Counted from the stretch's first letter, positions 25,492 through 34,880 are shown. The stretch is DNA of 64,000 nt from Sedimentisphaerales bacterium (GCA_028281535.1 JANQJS010000003.1:124001-188000); one strand, 5' to 3'. The notes: a model not told the origin generated them from the sequence alone. A program made the numbers and translations.

Positions 25492-27780
25492 ATGTTCAAC
25501 ATTCGTGAAAAACTGGAAGGTGTCTTAACCAGCGGTTCCAGGGATAATCGTCGTCCTGAAATCAGAAAAGGGAACGAATCCAATATTAAAGGATTATTTA
25601 TTATTGGTGATCTTGCCGGGGCGCCTGTGATTAAGCTCGCCATGGCACAAGGGGTTGAGGTGATTGATTACATTTCTCAGTTGCCTGACATGAAACAGCA
25701 TGCCCAAGGGGCGCATACCGATGAAGATGAGATGATTGATGTGTTGATCGTAGGTGCAGGGGCTTCTGGCTTGAATGCGGCACTGGCAGCACAAGAACGT
25801 GGCTTGACGCACATTATTTTAGAGAAAAATAAAATTGCCAACACGATCGAAAATTTCCCTGAAGGCAAATGGATTTATGCCGAACCTGATAGTGTGCCAC
25901 CGAAAGGAAAGCTCTGGCTGGATGGTGCCACGAAAGAAGATTTGGTGGGGCGGTGGAATCAAATCGTTGAGGAAAATAATCTACGAATTTCAACGGAAGA
26001 ATCTTTAATTGGCATTCAAAAGCAATCGAATGGAACTTTCATTGCTACATCGGACAAGCATTCCTATCATGTGCGAAAAATTGTTTTAGCGACAGGGCAG
26101 CGGGGAAATCCGCGTAAACTCAATGTGCCTGGCGAAGATCAGGAAGCTGTCTATCATCGTTTATACTCTCCTAAATCTTATAAAGATGAGAAGATTCTTG
26201 TGGTGGGTGGTGGGAATAGTGCCGTCGAAGCGGCATTGACATTAGCTGAGCAAAACAAAGTCTACCTTAGTTATCGCAAAAGTGAGTTTGCCCGCTTGTT
26301 CAAAGACAATCAGCGAAAAATCGATGATGCGATCGCAGAGGGTCGTATTGAAGTGATTTTCAATTCCAACATAACAGAATTTGGTGATGGCATAGCAACT
26401 TTATCAATTAAGGAGGAAACCCGAGAAATCCCTATGGATCATGGGTTTGTTTTGATTGGTGCCGAACTGCCCGTGAGATTTCTAAAATCTTTAGGCATTA
26501 AATTAGAAAACGAATGGGAAGGGTCCTTTATATTAGCAACGATTTGGACATTTATTATGTTTCTCGGTTTATGGTTTTACGGAGGGCAGGTTGAAAAATT
26601 TAATACGCAATTAATTCAAGGGATAGGTTTTGTCACTGCTTGGTTTTCTATGATGTTCTTAGTAACAAGAGGATACATGGGCAATCGTTGGTGTTGGTTA
26701 GGTATTTCATTTTTTATCTGGTATTCGATTTATGGCATTAAAGTGGGACCTGGTCAGGAATTCTGGCCCTATCGCGGGTGGGGGTATGATCTTCTTTCAT
26801 TTTTTGATCGTCCCTGGCCGTTTTGGTATACGGTCATCTATACGGCGCTCATGACTATTTTTGGTATCATCGCGATGAAGCGTTGGGGCTTTGATCGAAA
26901 GGACCGTTTGCAAATCTGGCGTTTTGTGAGCTTGATTGCTTTTCAGTGGATTTTCTTTTTTATCGTTCCGGAATTTTTATTCCAATGGGCCGTCAAATAT
27001 CAGTGGGTAGGTGAAAGCCTGGCAACGAATCCACAATTTGCCGATCAAGCCTGGCGGTCGTATGGGTTGATCTATGCATGGCCTTTATTCTTTTATACCT
27101 TTTTCTATGACCCACATATGATTTGGGTTGTTTGGGGAGTGTTGCTTACCTTTGTCGTCATTCCCATATTTGTCCTCTTTCATGGCAAACGTTATTGCAG
27201 TTGGATCTGTGGCTGTGGTGGACTGGCTGAAACATTTGGTGATCGCTGGCGACATTTGGCTCCTAAAGGTAAATCAAGTATCAAATGGGAAGAGATGGGA
27301 CTGGTGATATTAATCATGGCAACGGTTATTACTCTCATGATGCTTGCCAAAGATACTTATATCTTTTTACGAGAGCCAACAGATAAAGCAATGAATTTTT
27401 ATCGCATTGTCGCTGACGTCTGGCTGGTAGGTATATTGCCAGTGACGGTGTATCCTTTCATGGGTGGGAAAGTCTGGTGCCGTTATTGGTGTCCGCTTGC
27501 CAAGCTGATGCAGGTGATGTCAAAGGTCTATACCAAGTTTGGTTTTTCTAAATTTCATATCGTTTCAAATGACAAATGCATTGCCTGCAACGAATGCAGT
27601 CGCAATTGCCAGGTCGGCATCGATGTCATGCAATATGCCCTTAAGCAGGAAACGCTCGATAATCAAACTTCCAGCTGCATTGGTTGCGGCATCTGCGTGA
27701 GCGTCTGTCCAATGGATACCTTGTCTTATTCTAAAACAGACCCCAACAAACCTCGAAAACTTCACACGATTCAAAAATAG
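25492..27780 (+). CDS. Fusion of an FAD/NAD(P) oxidoreductase with a NapH-like membrane polyferredoxin
   Basis: The 762-residue protein has four parts. Residues about 1-60 hold GLFIIGDLAGAPVIKLAMAQ, which resembles the C-terminal FAD-binding GD motif of thioredoxin-reductase-like enzymes. Residues 80-335 hold the FAD motif VGAGASGLNAALAA (about 84) and the NAD(P) motif VVGGGNSAVEAAL (about 237), without a CxxC redox pair. Residues about 344-640 contain several membrane helices and CSWICGCGG (about 569), and CRYWCPLAK lies near 661. The C-terminus has two [4Fe-4S] motifs: CIACNECSRNC (about 696) and CIGCGICVSVCP (about 729). It probably passes electrons from NAD(P)H through FAD to membrane iron-sulfur centres, or the reverse; the partner is unknown. 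Confidence 0.88.
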   Translation: MFNIREKLEGVLTSGSRDNRRPEIRKGNESNIKGLFIIGDLAGAPVIKLAMAQGVEVIDYISQLPDMKQHAQGAHTDEDEMIDVLIVGAGASGLNAALAAQERGLTHIILEKNKIANTIENFPEGKWIYAEPDSVPPKGKLWLDGATKEDLVGRWNQIVEENNLRISTEESLIGIQKQSNGTFIATSDKHSYHVRKIVLATGQRGNPRKLNVPGEDQEAVYHRLYSPKSYKDEKILVVGGGNSAVEAALTLAEQNKVYLSYRKSEFARLFKDNQRKIDDAIAEGRIEVIFNSNITEFGDGIATLSIKEETREIPMDHGFVLIGAELPVRFLKSLGIKLENEWEGSFILATIWTFIMFLGLWFYGGQVEKFNTQLIQGIGFVTAWFSMMFLVTRGYMGNRWCWLGISFFIWYSIYGIKVGPGQEFWPYRGWGYDLLSFFDRPWPFWYTVIYTALMTIFGIIAMKRWGFDRKDRLQIWRFVSLIAFQWIFFFIVPEFLFQWAVKYQWVGESLATNPQFADQAWRSYGLIYAWPLFFYTFFYDPHMIWVVWGVLLTFVVIPIFVLFHGKRYCSWICGCGGLAETFGDRWRHLAPKGKSSIKWEEMGLVILIMATVITLMMLAKDTYIFLREPTDKAMNFYRIVADVWLVGILPVTVYPFMGGKVWCRYWCPLAKLMQVMSKVYTKFGFSKFHIVSNDKCIACNECSRNCQVGIDVMQYALKQETLDNQTSSCIGCGICVSVCPMDTLSYSKTDPNKPRKLHTIQK

Positions 27781-27805
27781 AGATATCATTAAGATTTTAT
27801 TTGGG

Positions 27806-27838
27806 TGGCAGTCTCAGTTCGATGAACTAAGGTTGCCA
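27806..27838. repeat. Short palindrome of the TGGCAG family
   Basis: TGGCA (27806-27810) and TGCCA (27834-27838) form the outer arms, AGTTC (27816-27820) and GAACT (27824-27828) the inner ones. It lies 26 bp after the flavoprotein stop and resembles the palindromes at 4210 and 30782. It could also act as a weak terminator, though no T-run follows. Confidence 0.5.
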
Positions 27839-27902
27839 TGCGAGTTTACCACTCTTAAAATTCTCACTATCTTAAAATCATAAAATGAGCTAAGATAACA
27901 GG

Positions 27903-28235
27903 ATGAGTTCACGAGAAAACGCAAAGTCATCTGAGATGTATGCTGTGATTTTTACCTCTGTTCGTACTGAAGGAGATCATGGTTATGCTCAAATGGCTGA
28001 ACATATGTTTCAATTAGCTTCCCAGCAGCCAGGCTTTATTGATGTGGAATCGGCTTGTGATGATGCTTTGGGTATTACGGTGAGTTATTGGGATAGTTTG
28101 CAAGCCATCGAAAAATGGAAAGCTCATAGCGAACATCTCATGGCAAAAAAATTAGGTAAAGAAAAATGGTACGAATCATTTAAGCTTAGAATTTGTAAAG
28201 TCCAAAAGGAATTAACATTTGATAAAAACAGCTAA
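27903..28235 (+). CDS. ABM-superfamily (antibiotic biosynthesis monooxygenase-like) small protein
   Basis: The 110-residue protein has the ferredoxin-like fold pattern of the ABM family: YAVIFTSVR strand, MAEHMFQLASQQPGFIDVES, ITVSYWDSLQAIEKWKAHSE and a final strand LRICKVQ. Members include small cofactor-free oxygenases and heme-degrading enzymes, and many uncharacterised ones. The start at 27903 follows a weak AACAGG; Met12 (27936) is an alternative. It overlaps the next gene by 17 bp and probably leads a three-gene operon. Confidence 0.75.
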   Translation: MSSRENAKSSEMYAVIFTSVRTEGDHGYAQMAEHMFQLASQQPGFIDVESACDDALGITVSYWDSLQAIEKWKAHSEHLMAKKLGKEKWYESFKLRICKVQKELTFDKNS

Positions 28236-29037
28236 CTATCAATTGGATGAGTCCATAGAGACATTATTGATCGCCAGTGATCTTCATAGTCATATCCGAG
28301 GTTTACAGGCATTTGAGCGTGAATATGATAAGATCTCAGGGAGTAAACAACTTATTTTTAATGGTGATTTATTTTACGGTGGTCCTTATCCTGTCGAGTG
28401 TGCCCAATGGATCATTGAACGCGCTGGTCCTTACATGACATTAGGGAACCATGATGAAGGTATGCTCAAGCAGGCTGATGATATTAGCGATGCCTATGGC
28501 GAAAAAGGCGCCTTTGAAAGATTATCTCAACCGCAGCGGGATCATTTTTCCAACTTACCCTTACGGTTAGAATTGCAATGGCGAGGTAAAAAGATTGTTT
28601 GTCAGCATGGTCATTTATTGCCCGATGGATCGGATGGCAATTGGATGGCAACGCCCATGGAACAAGTTCAACATTATCAACATGAAAAAGAAGATTTAGT
28701 TTGTCTGGGACACACTCATTATCCCTTTATCCAAAAAAGTGTTAATAAATTCATCGCCAATAGCGGTTCACTTTGTATGCCCTTTTACAAAATTATCGCT
28801 GGTCATCAAACACATTATCAAAAAGGTCAGGCAGAGTGGGGAGAAGAAGTGGATTTGCGTTGTAGTTTCCTCATTGTTTGTATAGAAAAAAATGAACTAG
28901 TCGTGCAGCTCAAAAGGTTTGACGTTGATCGTGAAGCAATGCTGGAAGACCTTAAAGATATTGAAGATCCATGGATTAATGTCCACCGTGGTTGTATTAA
29001 AGAGGGGGTTGTTATTATGCCAGAGGTAGTACAATGA
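28219..29037 (+). CDS. Calcineurin-like metallophosphoesterase, YfcE/MJ0936-like
   Basis: The 272-residue protein shows SDLHSH (about residue 18), NGDLFYGG (about 49), LGNHDEG (about 75), CQHGHL (about 131) and GHTHYPF (about 170), the metal ligands of the family. The start is a TTG at 28219 with AAAAGGA about 9 bp upstream, inside the end of the preceding gene. The substrate is unknown. Its stop overlaps the ATG of the MOSC gene (ATGA), so the two are coupled. Confidence 0.85.
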   Translation: MIKTANYQLDESIETLLIASDLHSHIRGLQAFEREYDKISGSKQLIFNGDLFYGGPYPVECAQWIIERAGPYMTLGNHDEGMLKQADDISDAYGEKGAFERLSQPQRDHFSNLPLRLELQWRGKKIVCQHGHLLPDGSDGNWMATPMEQVQHYQHEKEDLVCLGHTHYPFIQKSVNKFIANSGSLCMPFYKIIAGHQTHYQKGQAEWGEEVDLRCSFLIVCIEKNELVVQLKRFDVDREAMLEDLKDIEDPWINVHRGCIKEGVVIMPEVVQ

Positions 29038-29687
29038 AATTAGTTTCAGTCAATGTTGGCCTGCCTCGTGAGGTGGAATTTAATGGCCGCACTATTTCAA
29101 CGGGGATTTTTAAATCTGCCGTCGAGGGACCGGTACAAATGGAGCCACTTAATCTTGAAGGGGATGGTCAGGCGGATCTTAAAGTTCATGGCGGCATTCA
29201 CAAAGCGGTTTATGCCTACCCATATGAACATTACGCAACCTGGCAAGACGAATTGGGGCGTGATGATTTTTCCATGGGCCAGTTTGGTGAAAATTTAACG
29301 GTTCAGGGATTATTGGAACCTGAAGTGCATATTGGCGATCAATTTCGAATTGGTCAAGCTCTGGTTGAGGTTACCCAGCCTCGAGAGCCTTGTTTCAAGT
29401 TGGGGGTCCGTATGGGCGATCCATCCTTTATCAAGACCTTTCTTCACAGCGGTCGTGTGGGATTTTATTTGCGGGTTTTACAGTCAGGACAAATTCAGGC
29501 TGGAGACGCTATCGAAAGAATTCATACAGATCCAGCAGACGTAAGCATACGCGATATCTGGCATTTGAACTATTTTGATCAAACGAACGTAGAAATGATG
29601 AAAAAAGTGATTGCTATTGAGGCCTTGTCCCCTGAGTGGCGAAAACCGTTTCAGAAACGTTTGGATGAACTTACTGAGCAAGCGTAA
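29034..29687 (+). CDS. MOSC-domain protein, YiiM-like
   Basis: The 217-residue protein matches YiiM: VSVNVGLPREVEFNGR at the start, GDGQADLKVHGGIHKAVYAY (about 43-62), FGENLTVQGL (about 83), and the MOSC motif with the catalytic-type cysteine in TQPREPCFKLG (about 112-122). YiiM-type proteins use molybdenum cofactor to reduce N-hydroxylated compounds such as 6-hydroxylaminopurine. Here this is inferred from family resemblance. Its ATG overlaps the stop of the phosphoesterase. Confidence 0.88.
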   Translation: MKLVSVNVGLPREVEFNGRTISTGIFKSAVEGPVQMEPLNLEGDGQADLKVHGGIHKAVYAYPYEHYATWQDELGRDDFSMGQFGENLTVQGLLEPEVHIGDQFRIGQALVEVTQPREPCFKLGVRMGDPSFIKTFLHSGRVGFYLRVLQSGQIQAGDAIERIHTDPADVSIRDIWHLNYFDQTNVEMMKKVIAIEALSPEWRKPFQKRLDELTEQA

Positions 29688-29854
29688 ACTTTCCTGTAGA
29701 ATTACGTTTACTTCTAATTGCACAGGCGTTATAAGTGCAGTCATATGTTAAGTTATTGAGATAAATGCTATTCCTAGGCGGTCATATCCACATTGGTATG
29801 AAACCAGCCCCAGTGAAAAGCGTACAATGAATATTACGATATGGAGGTGTTGCT

Positions 29855-30769
29855 ATGAATGATTATCCTATCAAACCTGGCCGTTATGTTGGTTTAATGG
29901 TCACCGTTGTGATTTTTCTAGTTGTTGTCATATTAGGAACCAAAATTTTTAAAACCGTTCCCGCTGGACAAGTGGGGGTTGCGACGTTGTTTGGTAAAGT
30001 TCAGGAGAATGTCTATCCCGAAGGTTTGCATATCCCTGTGAACCCGCTTTATAAGTGGACTATTTTTGATGTGCGACAAAAAACGCACAAAGAAACGGCT
30101 GGCGTTCCCAGTCAGGATCAATTAATCACATCGATTGAAGTGTCAGTGCAATATCGTGTTAGCAAGGTCATGGCACCCAAAATTTTGCAGGAAACTGGTA
30201 CGACAGAACAAGCACTGCAGGTCCATTTGGTTCCCAAGTTAAGATCGCTTTTGCGTGAACAGGGTAAAACAATCAAGCGGGCGGAAGATTTCTTTTTAGA
30301 GCAGACCCAGCAAACACTTCAAGTTTCTTTGACGAGAGATCTGAAAGATTTCCTTTTACCTAAAGGGATTGATGTTGAAAATGTTTTGATTCGTGATATT
30401 CGTCTTCCGGCATTTATTACGAAAGCGATCGAGCAGAAAAAGGAACGTGAACAGGCAGTCGAAAAACAAAAAGCAGAACTGTTAAGATTTGAAACCGAGC
30501 AGAAACAAAAACTGGCTCAGGCCAGAGCAGAAAAAGATGCCGCTGAACAAAAAGCTTTGCAAGTTAAATTGTTGGCAGATGCTCAAGCCTACGAAATTCA
30601 AAAAATCAATGACGCGATAGCAAATAATCCTGCTTACATTCAATTACAAGCCATGGAAGCGCTAAAATCGATTTCAAAAGATCCTGCCTCAAAAATGTAT
30701 TTTATCAACAGCGATAGCAGCATGCCTCTACCGCTTATGCATATGGGATTGGATAATATCAAGAAATAA
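29855..30769 (+). CDS. SPFH/Band 7 (prohibitin-like) membrane protein
   Basis: The 304-residue protein has an N-terminal membrane helix (about 11-31), the SPFH domain (about 35-200, with TVPAGQVGVATLFGKVQ and a prohibitin-like YPEGLHIPVNP) and a long coiled coil (about 190-265, rich in Glu, Lys, Gln and Ala). A C-terminal tail follows. Family members form ring-shaped scaffolds on membranes and often modulate proteases such as FtsH. No protease or NfeD partner is adjacent. The ATG follows GGAGGT by 7 bp. Confidence 0.93.
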   Translation: MNDYPIKPGRYVGLMVTVVIFLVVVILGTKIFKTVPAGQVGVATLFGKVQENVYPEGLHIPVNPLYKWTIFDVRQKTHKETAGVPSQDQLITSIEVSVQYRVSKVMAPKILQETGTTEQALQVHLVPKLRSLLREQGKTIKRAEDFFLEQTQQTLQVSLTRDLKDFLLPKGIDVENVLIRDIRLPAFITKAIEQKKEREQAVEKQKAELLRFETEQKQKLAQARAEKDAAEQKALQVKLLADAQAYEIQKINDAIANNPAYIQLQAMEALKSISKDPASKMYFINSDSSMPLPLMHMGLDNIKK

Positions 30770-30781
30770 GATTAAATAAAA

Positions 30782-30856
30782 GGGTGGCAGCGTCAAGCTT
30801 TGCTTGGCGATGGTTTTTATTTTGCCATCGCCAAATTTCGTTTGACGCTGTGACCC
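30782..30856. repeat. Imperfect long palindrome (repeat copy 1) downstream of the SPFH gene
   Basis: Two 32-nt arms (30782-30813 and 30825-30856) match at 24 of 32 positions, including CAGCGTCAA and TTGGCGATGG, around an 11-nt T-rich loop. A second copy of the left arm occurs inverted at 31665-31700. It may double as the terminator of the SPFH gene and of the converging lipoprotein gene. Confidence 0.75.
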
Positions 30857-30869
30857 GATATTTTTACTT

Positions 30870-31622
30870 TCATTTAATTAGAAGATAAGGGGCAATCATC
30901 TCTTTATTCCATTGATAAAAGAGCATGCCGAAATGATCGCCTAGATGACCTGTTTCTTTGAAGCTTTCTTGTGTCCAGGGGATTTCTATCAACTTTATGC
31001 GATCGGTTTGGTTAGGGATTGCCGACTCAATATCAAATCCAACTTTTCCTGCAGCATCCGATTGTAATCGATCGGACGTTCCAAAGATTTTTGTTCCCAA
31101 GCCCAAAAACAGCCAATCAGATTCACAGTAGAAGTTGACGATGTTTCCTTTTGTGTGTGAAAGTGCTGGTGTTAGGTTATATTTTGGACTAATTGCAGAT
31201 TGCACCAATAGAATATTTCGAATTTTTATGTCGTTGTCAAGGGCTTCAACAGTCATTAATGCAATCGGTCCGCCACCTGAATAGCCAACAAAATCAATTG
31301 GCGTGTTGGGGTAGTTCTTGCGATAGTCTGAAACCTTATTGGCAATCTTAAGGGCTCGTTTTCGGTTACCATCTTCATCCATTAAATTATCTAAGAAGCT
31401 AATAAATGGAATGCGTTGGTAATCAAATGAAATAATGGCCGACTTGACACCTGCATCGCGATAGGCCCTACGTGATTCGGCCATGGCCCAGTCACCTCCA
31501 AAAACACCTGGAAAGCTGACAATCAGTCCCGTTTGTAATTCTTGTTGAGTTGGTTTGGGTGTACCGCAACCCGCGATCATCATGAAAATACAGATGAATC
31601 CTATTTGGCTTGGCTGTTTCAT
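30870..31622 (-). CDS. Alpha/beta-hydrolase lipoprotein
   Basis: The start at 31622 gives a lipoprotein signal peptide with lipobox IAGC (Cys at about residue 18) and lies about 9 bp behind AGGGA; an ATG two codons earlier (31628) is also possible. The 250-residue protein has an alpha/beta-hydrolase plan: SFPGVFGG, DFVGYSGGGPIAL (nucleophile Ser in GYSGG), a likely acid in CESDW, and the late histidine in TGHLGDHFG. The substrate is unknown. Long inverted copies of a palindromic repeat lie on both sides of this gene (30782-30856 and 31665-31700). Confidence 0.75.
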   Translation of the reverse strand: MKQPSQIGFICIFMMIAGCGTPKPTQQELQTGLIVSFPGVFGGDWAMAESRRAYRDAGVKSAIISFDYQRIPFISFLDNLMDEDGNRKRALKIANKVSDYRKNYPNTPIDFVGYSGGGPIALMTVEALDNDIKIRNILLVQSAISPKYNLTPALSHTKGNIVNFYCESDWLFLGLGTKIFGTSDRLQSDAAGKVGFDIESAIPNQTDRIKLIEIPWTQESFKETGHLGDHFGMLFYQWNKEMIAPYLLIK

Positions 31623-31664
31623 GTTCATATTTCCCTGTGTTAAGTTATCTCGATGGGATATTGT

Positions 31665-31700
31665 AAAACCATCGCCAAGCAAAACTTGACGCTGCTACCC
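31665..31700. repeat. Repeat copy 2, inverted relative to 30782-30813
   Basis: On the minus strand this 36-nt stretch equals the left arm of the element at 30782 with two mismatches. It lies between the aldehyde dehydrogenase gene end and the lipoprotein start. Only one arm of the palindrome is present here. Confidence 0.8.
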
Positions 31701-31731
31701 AGTATTGTTCAAAATTAAATGATCAGATAAT

Positions 31732-33162
31732 TTATTTTGGATGCCGAATGACCATTAACCGTACTTCAGTCATATCTTCAATGGCAAACCGAATACCTTC
31801 GCGACCGAGTCCACTATCTTTAACGCCGCCGTAAGGCATGTGATCGACTCGCCATGATGGTATTTCGCCGATGAGAACGCCGCCAACATCTAATGTATCC
31901 CAAGCCTTATGTGCTTTATAAATATCGCGTGTGAATATACCCGCTTGCAAACCAAAGTCACTGTTATTAACATCCTCTAATGCTTGGTCAAAATCATTGA
32001 AGGGGGTTAGTATGGCTGCTGGGCCAAAAGCTTCCTGGCAACTCAGGTTGCTTTTCGTGCTGACATTTTCCAGTAGAGTGGCTTCAAGCATGTTTCCATA
32101 ACATTTTCCACCACAGAGAAGCTTCGCACCATCGTCGATTGCTTCTTGAATCCAGCCATACAATCGAGATGCCTCTTTTTCTGAAATCATGGGACCGATG
32201 AAAGTCTCTTCTTCTTTGGGATTTCCCATTTTTAAATTTTTTGTTGCCGCGACGAGTTTTTCTTTGAAGGACTCATAGACAGATTCATGAATATGAATTC
32301 TTTGTACACTAATACAGCTCTGACCTGATTGATAAAATGCACCTACAATGATCCGTTCGACTGCATCATCCAGATCTGCATCTTCATCGACGATGCAAGA
32401 TGCATTACCGCCTAATTCTAGAATCACTTTTTTCTTGCCCGCTTTGGCTTTTAAATCCCAACCAACTTCTGGAGATCCTGTAAAACTCAATAGTTTGAGG
32501 CGGTCATCCGTAGTAAACAGTTCTGCACCATCTCGTTTACAGGGGAGTATGGAAAAAGCGCCTTCGGGCAGATCTGTTTCAGCTAATATTTCGCCAATAA
32601 TAATCGCACCAATGGGTGTTAGGCTGGCGGGTTTTAAAATAAATGGACATCCCACGGCCAACGCCGGAGCAACTTTATGTGCCGCCAGGTTGAGTGGGAA
32701 ATTAAAAGGGCTAATAAAAGAGCAGGGGCCAATCGGAACACGTTTCCACATGCCACTATACCCAACGGCTCGGGCGGAAATGTCCATTGGCATTACTTCA
32801 CCATAAATGCGAACGGCTTCTTCCGCGGCAATACGAAAGGTATCGATCAATCGTGAGACTTCGCCACGAGAATCTTTGATAGGTTTACCTGCTTCGATGC
32901 AAAGTGCATCCGCCAATTCATCTTGTCGCTGGGTAAAGCGATTTACGCAATGATTCAAAATCTCCTGGCGATGATGTGCAGGCATCTTTCGCATCGGTTC
33001 ATCCGCTTTCATCGCCGCAGCAATGGCCTGGTCAATCGTTGCTTGATCTGCCATTGCAACACGCGTGGCAACTTCGCCAGTAAATTTATCAAACACTTCC
33101 AGATCGGTGTTGGGGGATTGAGGTTTGTTCGCTAGATAAAATGGATAGGTTTCTTTTAGCAT
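31732..33162 (-). CDS. NAD(P)-dependent aldehyde dehydrogenase
   Basis: The 476-residue protein has all hallmarks of the family: FISPFNFPLNLAAHKVAPAL with the catalytic-site Asn, cofactor segment KPASLTPIGA, FTGSPEVGW, the general base Glu in LELGGNASCIV, the nucleophile Cys in SGQSCISVQ (about 280) and FGPAAILTPF. It oxidises an aldehyde to an acid; the substrate is not evident. AAGGTGAG precedes the start. It lies 18 bp after the ThDP-enzyme gene, with which it forms an operon. Confidence 0.93.
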   Translation of the reverse strand: MLKETYPFYLANKPQSPNTDLEVFDKFTGEVATRVAMADQATIDQAIAAAMKADEPMRKMPAHHRQEILNHCVNRFTQRQDELADALCIEAGKPIKDSRGEVSRLIDTFRIAAEEAVRIYGEVMPMDISARAVGYSGMWKRVPIGPCSFISPFNFPLNLAAHKVAPALAVGCPFILKPASLTPIGAIIIGEILAETDLPEGAFSILPCKRDGAELFTTDDRLKLLSFTGSPEVGWDLKAKAGKKKVILELGGNASCIVDEDADLDDAVERIIVGAFYQSGQSCISVQRIHIHESVYESFKEKLVAATKNLKMGNPKEEETFIGPMISEKEASRLYGWIQEAIDDGAKLLCGGKCYGNMLEATLLENVSTKSNLSCQEAFGPAAILTPFNDFDQALEDVNNSDFGLQAGIFTRDIYKAHKAWDTLDVGGVLIGEIPSWRVDHMPYGGVKDSGLGREGIRFAIEDMTEVRLMVIRHPK

Positions 33163-33180
33163 CCGCTCACCTTTTAAATG

Positions 33181-34833
33181 TTAGATCGGACAGACGATAT
33201 TTCCTAATCGTTCTGTCAGTAATTCGTTTTCACGATAGTCTATTGGGATAGCAATCAGGCTAGGGCCATCTTCACTAAAGGCCTTGTCTAATGTTGATTG
33301 AAGGTCTTTACTATTTTTTACATGGTGTCCATGCCAGCCAAATGATTCTGATAATTTGAGCCAGTTTGGATTTCCAAAAGATAAATCAGTGTGTTTTCCA
33401 AATTCATTGTCTTGTTTCCAGGCAATCAAGCCATAAGAAAAATCTTCCCAGACCATGACGACAATATTTGAGTTGAGTCGCTTAGCGGTTTCCATTTCCT
33501 GGACATTCATCATGAAACCCGCATCGCCGCATATCGCTAAAATCTTTTTCTCTGGATATACCAATGATGCCGCAATCGCACCGGGTAATGCAAATCCCAT
33601 TGAGCAAAATCCATTCGGGATTAAGCAGGTATTTGGCTGGTGACACTGGTAATATCTCGCGATCCACATTTTGTGAGCACCGACATCCGACAAAAGAATA
33701 TCCTCTGCTCCCATGACCGTTCGGGCGTCCCACAACGCTTTTTGTGGTCGAATCGACCCTTGCGTATCATCCTGACTATGTTTTTTGAAATCCGCTTTCA
33801 TCTCCCTGCGGGCTGCTTGTTGTGTTGGTAAATCAAATGACAAACCGCCATCCTGATCAATCCGTTCGTTGAGCATCCAAAGCGTATGCGCCAGGTCGGC
33901 ATTGATTTCCACTTCCGGCATATAGCATTCATCAATTTCAGCAGGAAGGAAATCGATGTGTAGAATTTTCTGCGAACCATCAGCGTTCCAAAGTCTTGGG
34001 TGGTACTCCACCATATCATAACCAAGCGTGATGACCAGATCTGCAGCATCAATGGCACAGGCAACATGGTCTTTGGCTTGCAGACCAATTGTATAGAGGC
34101 AATAATCCGCATCCATATCCACGCAGCCTTTGGCCATAAAAGTGCTAACGACGCCGATGTTTGTTTTCTCACAAAAAAGTCGAAGCTGTTTACTGGCTCG
34201 TTTACGAATCGCACCGTTTCCGGCTAGAATGATAGGGCGTTTAGCACTTTTGATCAGGTCATATGCACGATCTATAATTTTATCTGCCGGAACTGATCGT
34301 CGTAGGCGACGAACTGGCAGAGGTTCTTTGTCAGAGGGGAGTTTTGCCAGATCTTCTGGGAGCTCTAATAAACAAGCTCCTGGCTTTTCTGTACGTGCAA
34401 CGCGAACGGCTTTGCGCACCATTTCTGGAATATTGTCAGGGTGTCGAACCGTTTCAGCCCATTTGGTGACTGGATCATACATCGCAATCACATCCATGAC
34501 TTGGTGCGATTCTTTATGCAATCGTGTGGTCGCGCCTTGACCGGTTAAAACGAGCATGGGGGCGCGATCCATATTCGCATCGGCAACGCCTGTAATTAAA
34601 TTCGTGGCTCCCGGTCCCAGTGTACCCAGACAAGCGGCAGGGTTGCCTGTAAGCCTGCCATAAATTTCCGCCATGAATGCAGCACCTTGCTCATGGCGAG
34701 TTAAAATGAAACGAATCTTTTCTGATTGTTCCAGAGACATCATGAAGTCCGCGTTTTCTTCGCCCGGCACACCGAAAATAAATTCGATATTTTCATTTTC
34801 CAGACACTTGACAAAAAGATCGGATGCCTTCAT
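33181..34833 (-). CDS. Thiamine-diphosphate enzyme, acetolactate-synthase-like
   Basis: The ATG at 34833 is chosen because CAGGAG lies 6 bp before it; the ATG two codons upstream directly abuts that site. The 550-residue protein has the catalytic Glu in LTRHEQGAAFMAE, GTLGPGATNLITG and the ThDP-Mg motif GDAGFMMNVQEMETAKRLN. It resembles catabolic acetolactate synthases more than the anabolic IlvB at 13459. Its partners (aldehyde dehydrogenase downstream, ABM protein upstream) suggest that it may work as a 2-oxoacid decarboxylase or ligase in a catabolic route. No acetolactate decarboxylase is present. Confidence 0.88.
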   Translation of the reverse strand: MKASDLFVKCLENENIEFIFGVPGEENADFMMSLEQSEKIRFILTRHEQGAAFMAEIYGRLTGNPAACLGTLGPGATNLITGVADANMDRAPMLVLTGQGATTRLHKESHQVMDVIAMYDPVTKWAETVRHPDNIPEMVRKAVRVARTEKPGACLLELPEDLAKLPSDKEPLPVRRLRRSVPADKIIDRAYDLIKSAKRPIILAGNGAIRKRASKQLRLFCEKTNIGVVSTFMAKGCVDMDADYCLYTIGLQAKDHVACAIDAADLVITLGYDMVEYHPRLWNADGSQKILHIDFLPAEIDECYMPEVEINADLAHTLWMLNERIDQDGGLSFDLPTQQAARREMKADFKKHSQDDTQGSIRPQKALWDARTVMGAEDILLSDVGAHKMWIARYYQCHQPNTCLIPNGFCSMGFALPGAIAASLVYPEKKILAICGDAGFMMNVQEMETAKRLNSNIVVMVWEDFSYGLIAWKQDNEFGKHTDLSFGNPNWLKLSESFGWHGHHVKNSKDLQSTLDKAFSEDGPSLIAIPIDYRENELLTERLGNIVCPI

Positions 34834-34880
34834 GGTCATCTCCTGTTTATCAGGTTGTTTTTATCTCCAACATGACGATT

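Noticed and set aside
30782-31700. Composite transposon around the lipoprotein hydrolase gene
   Set aside because: The flanking inverted sequences are short palindromic repeats; no transposase or target duplication is seen.
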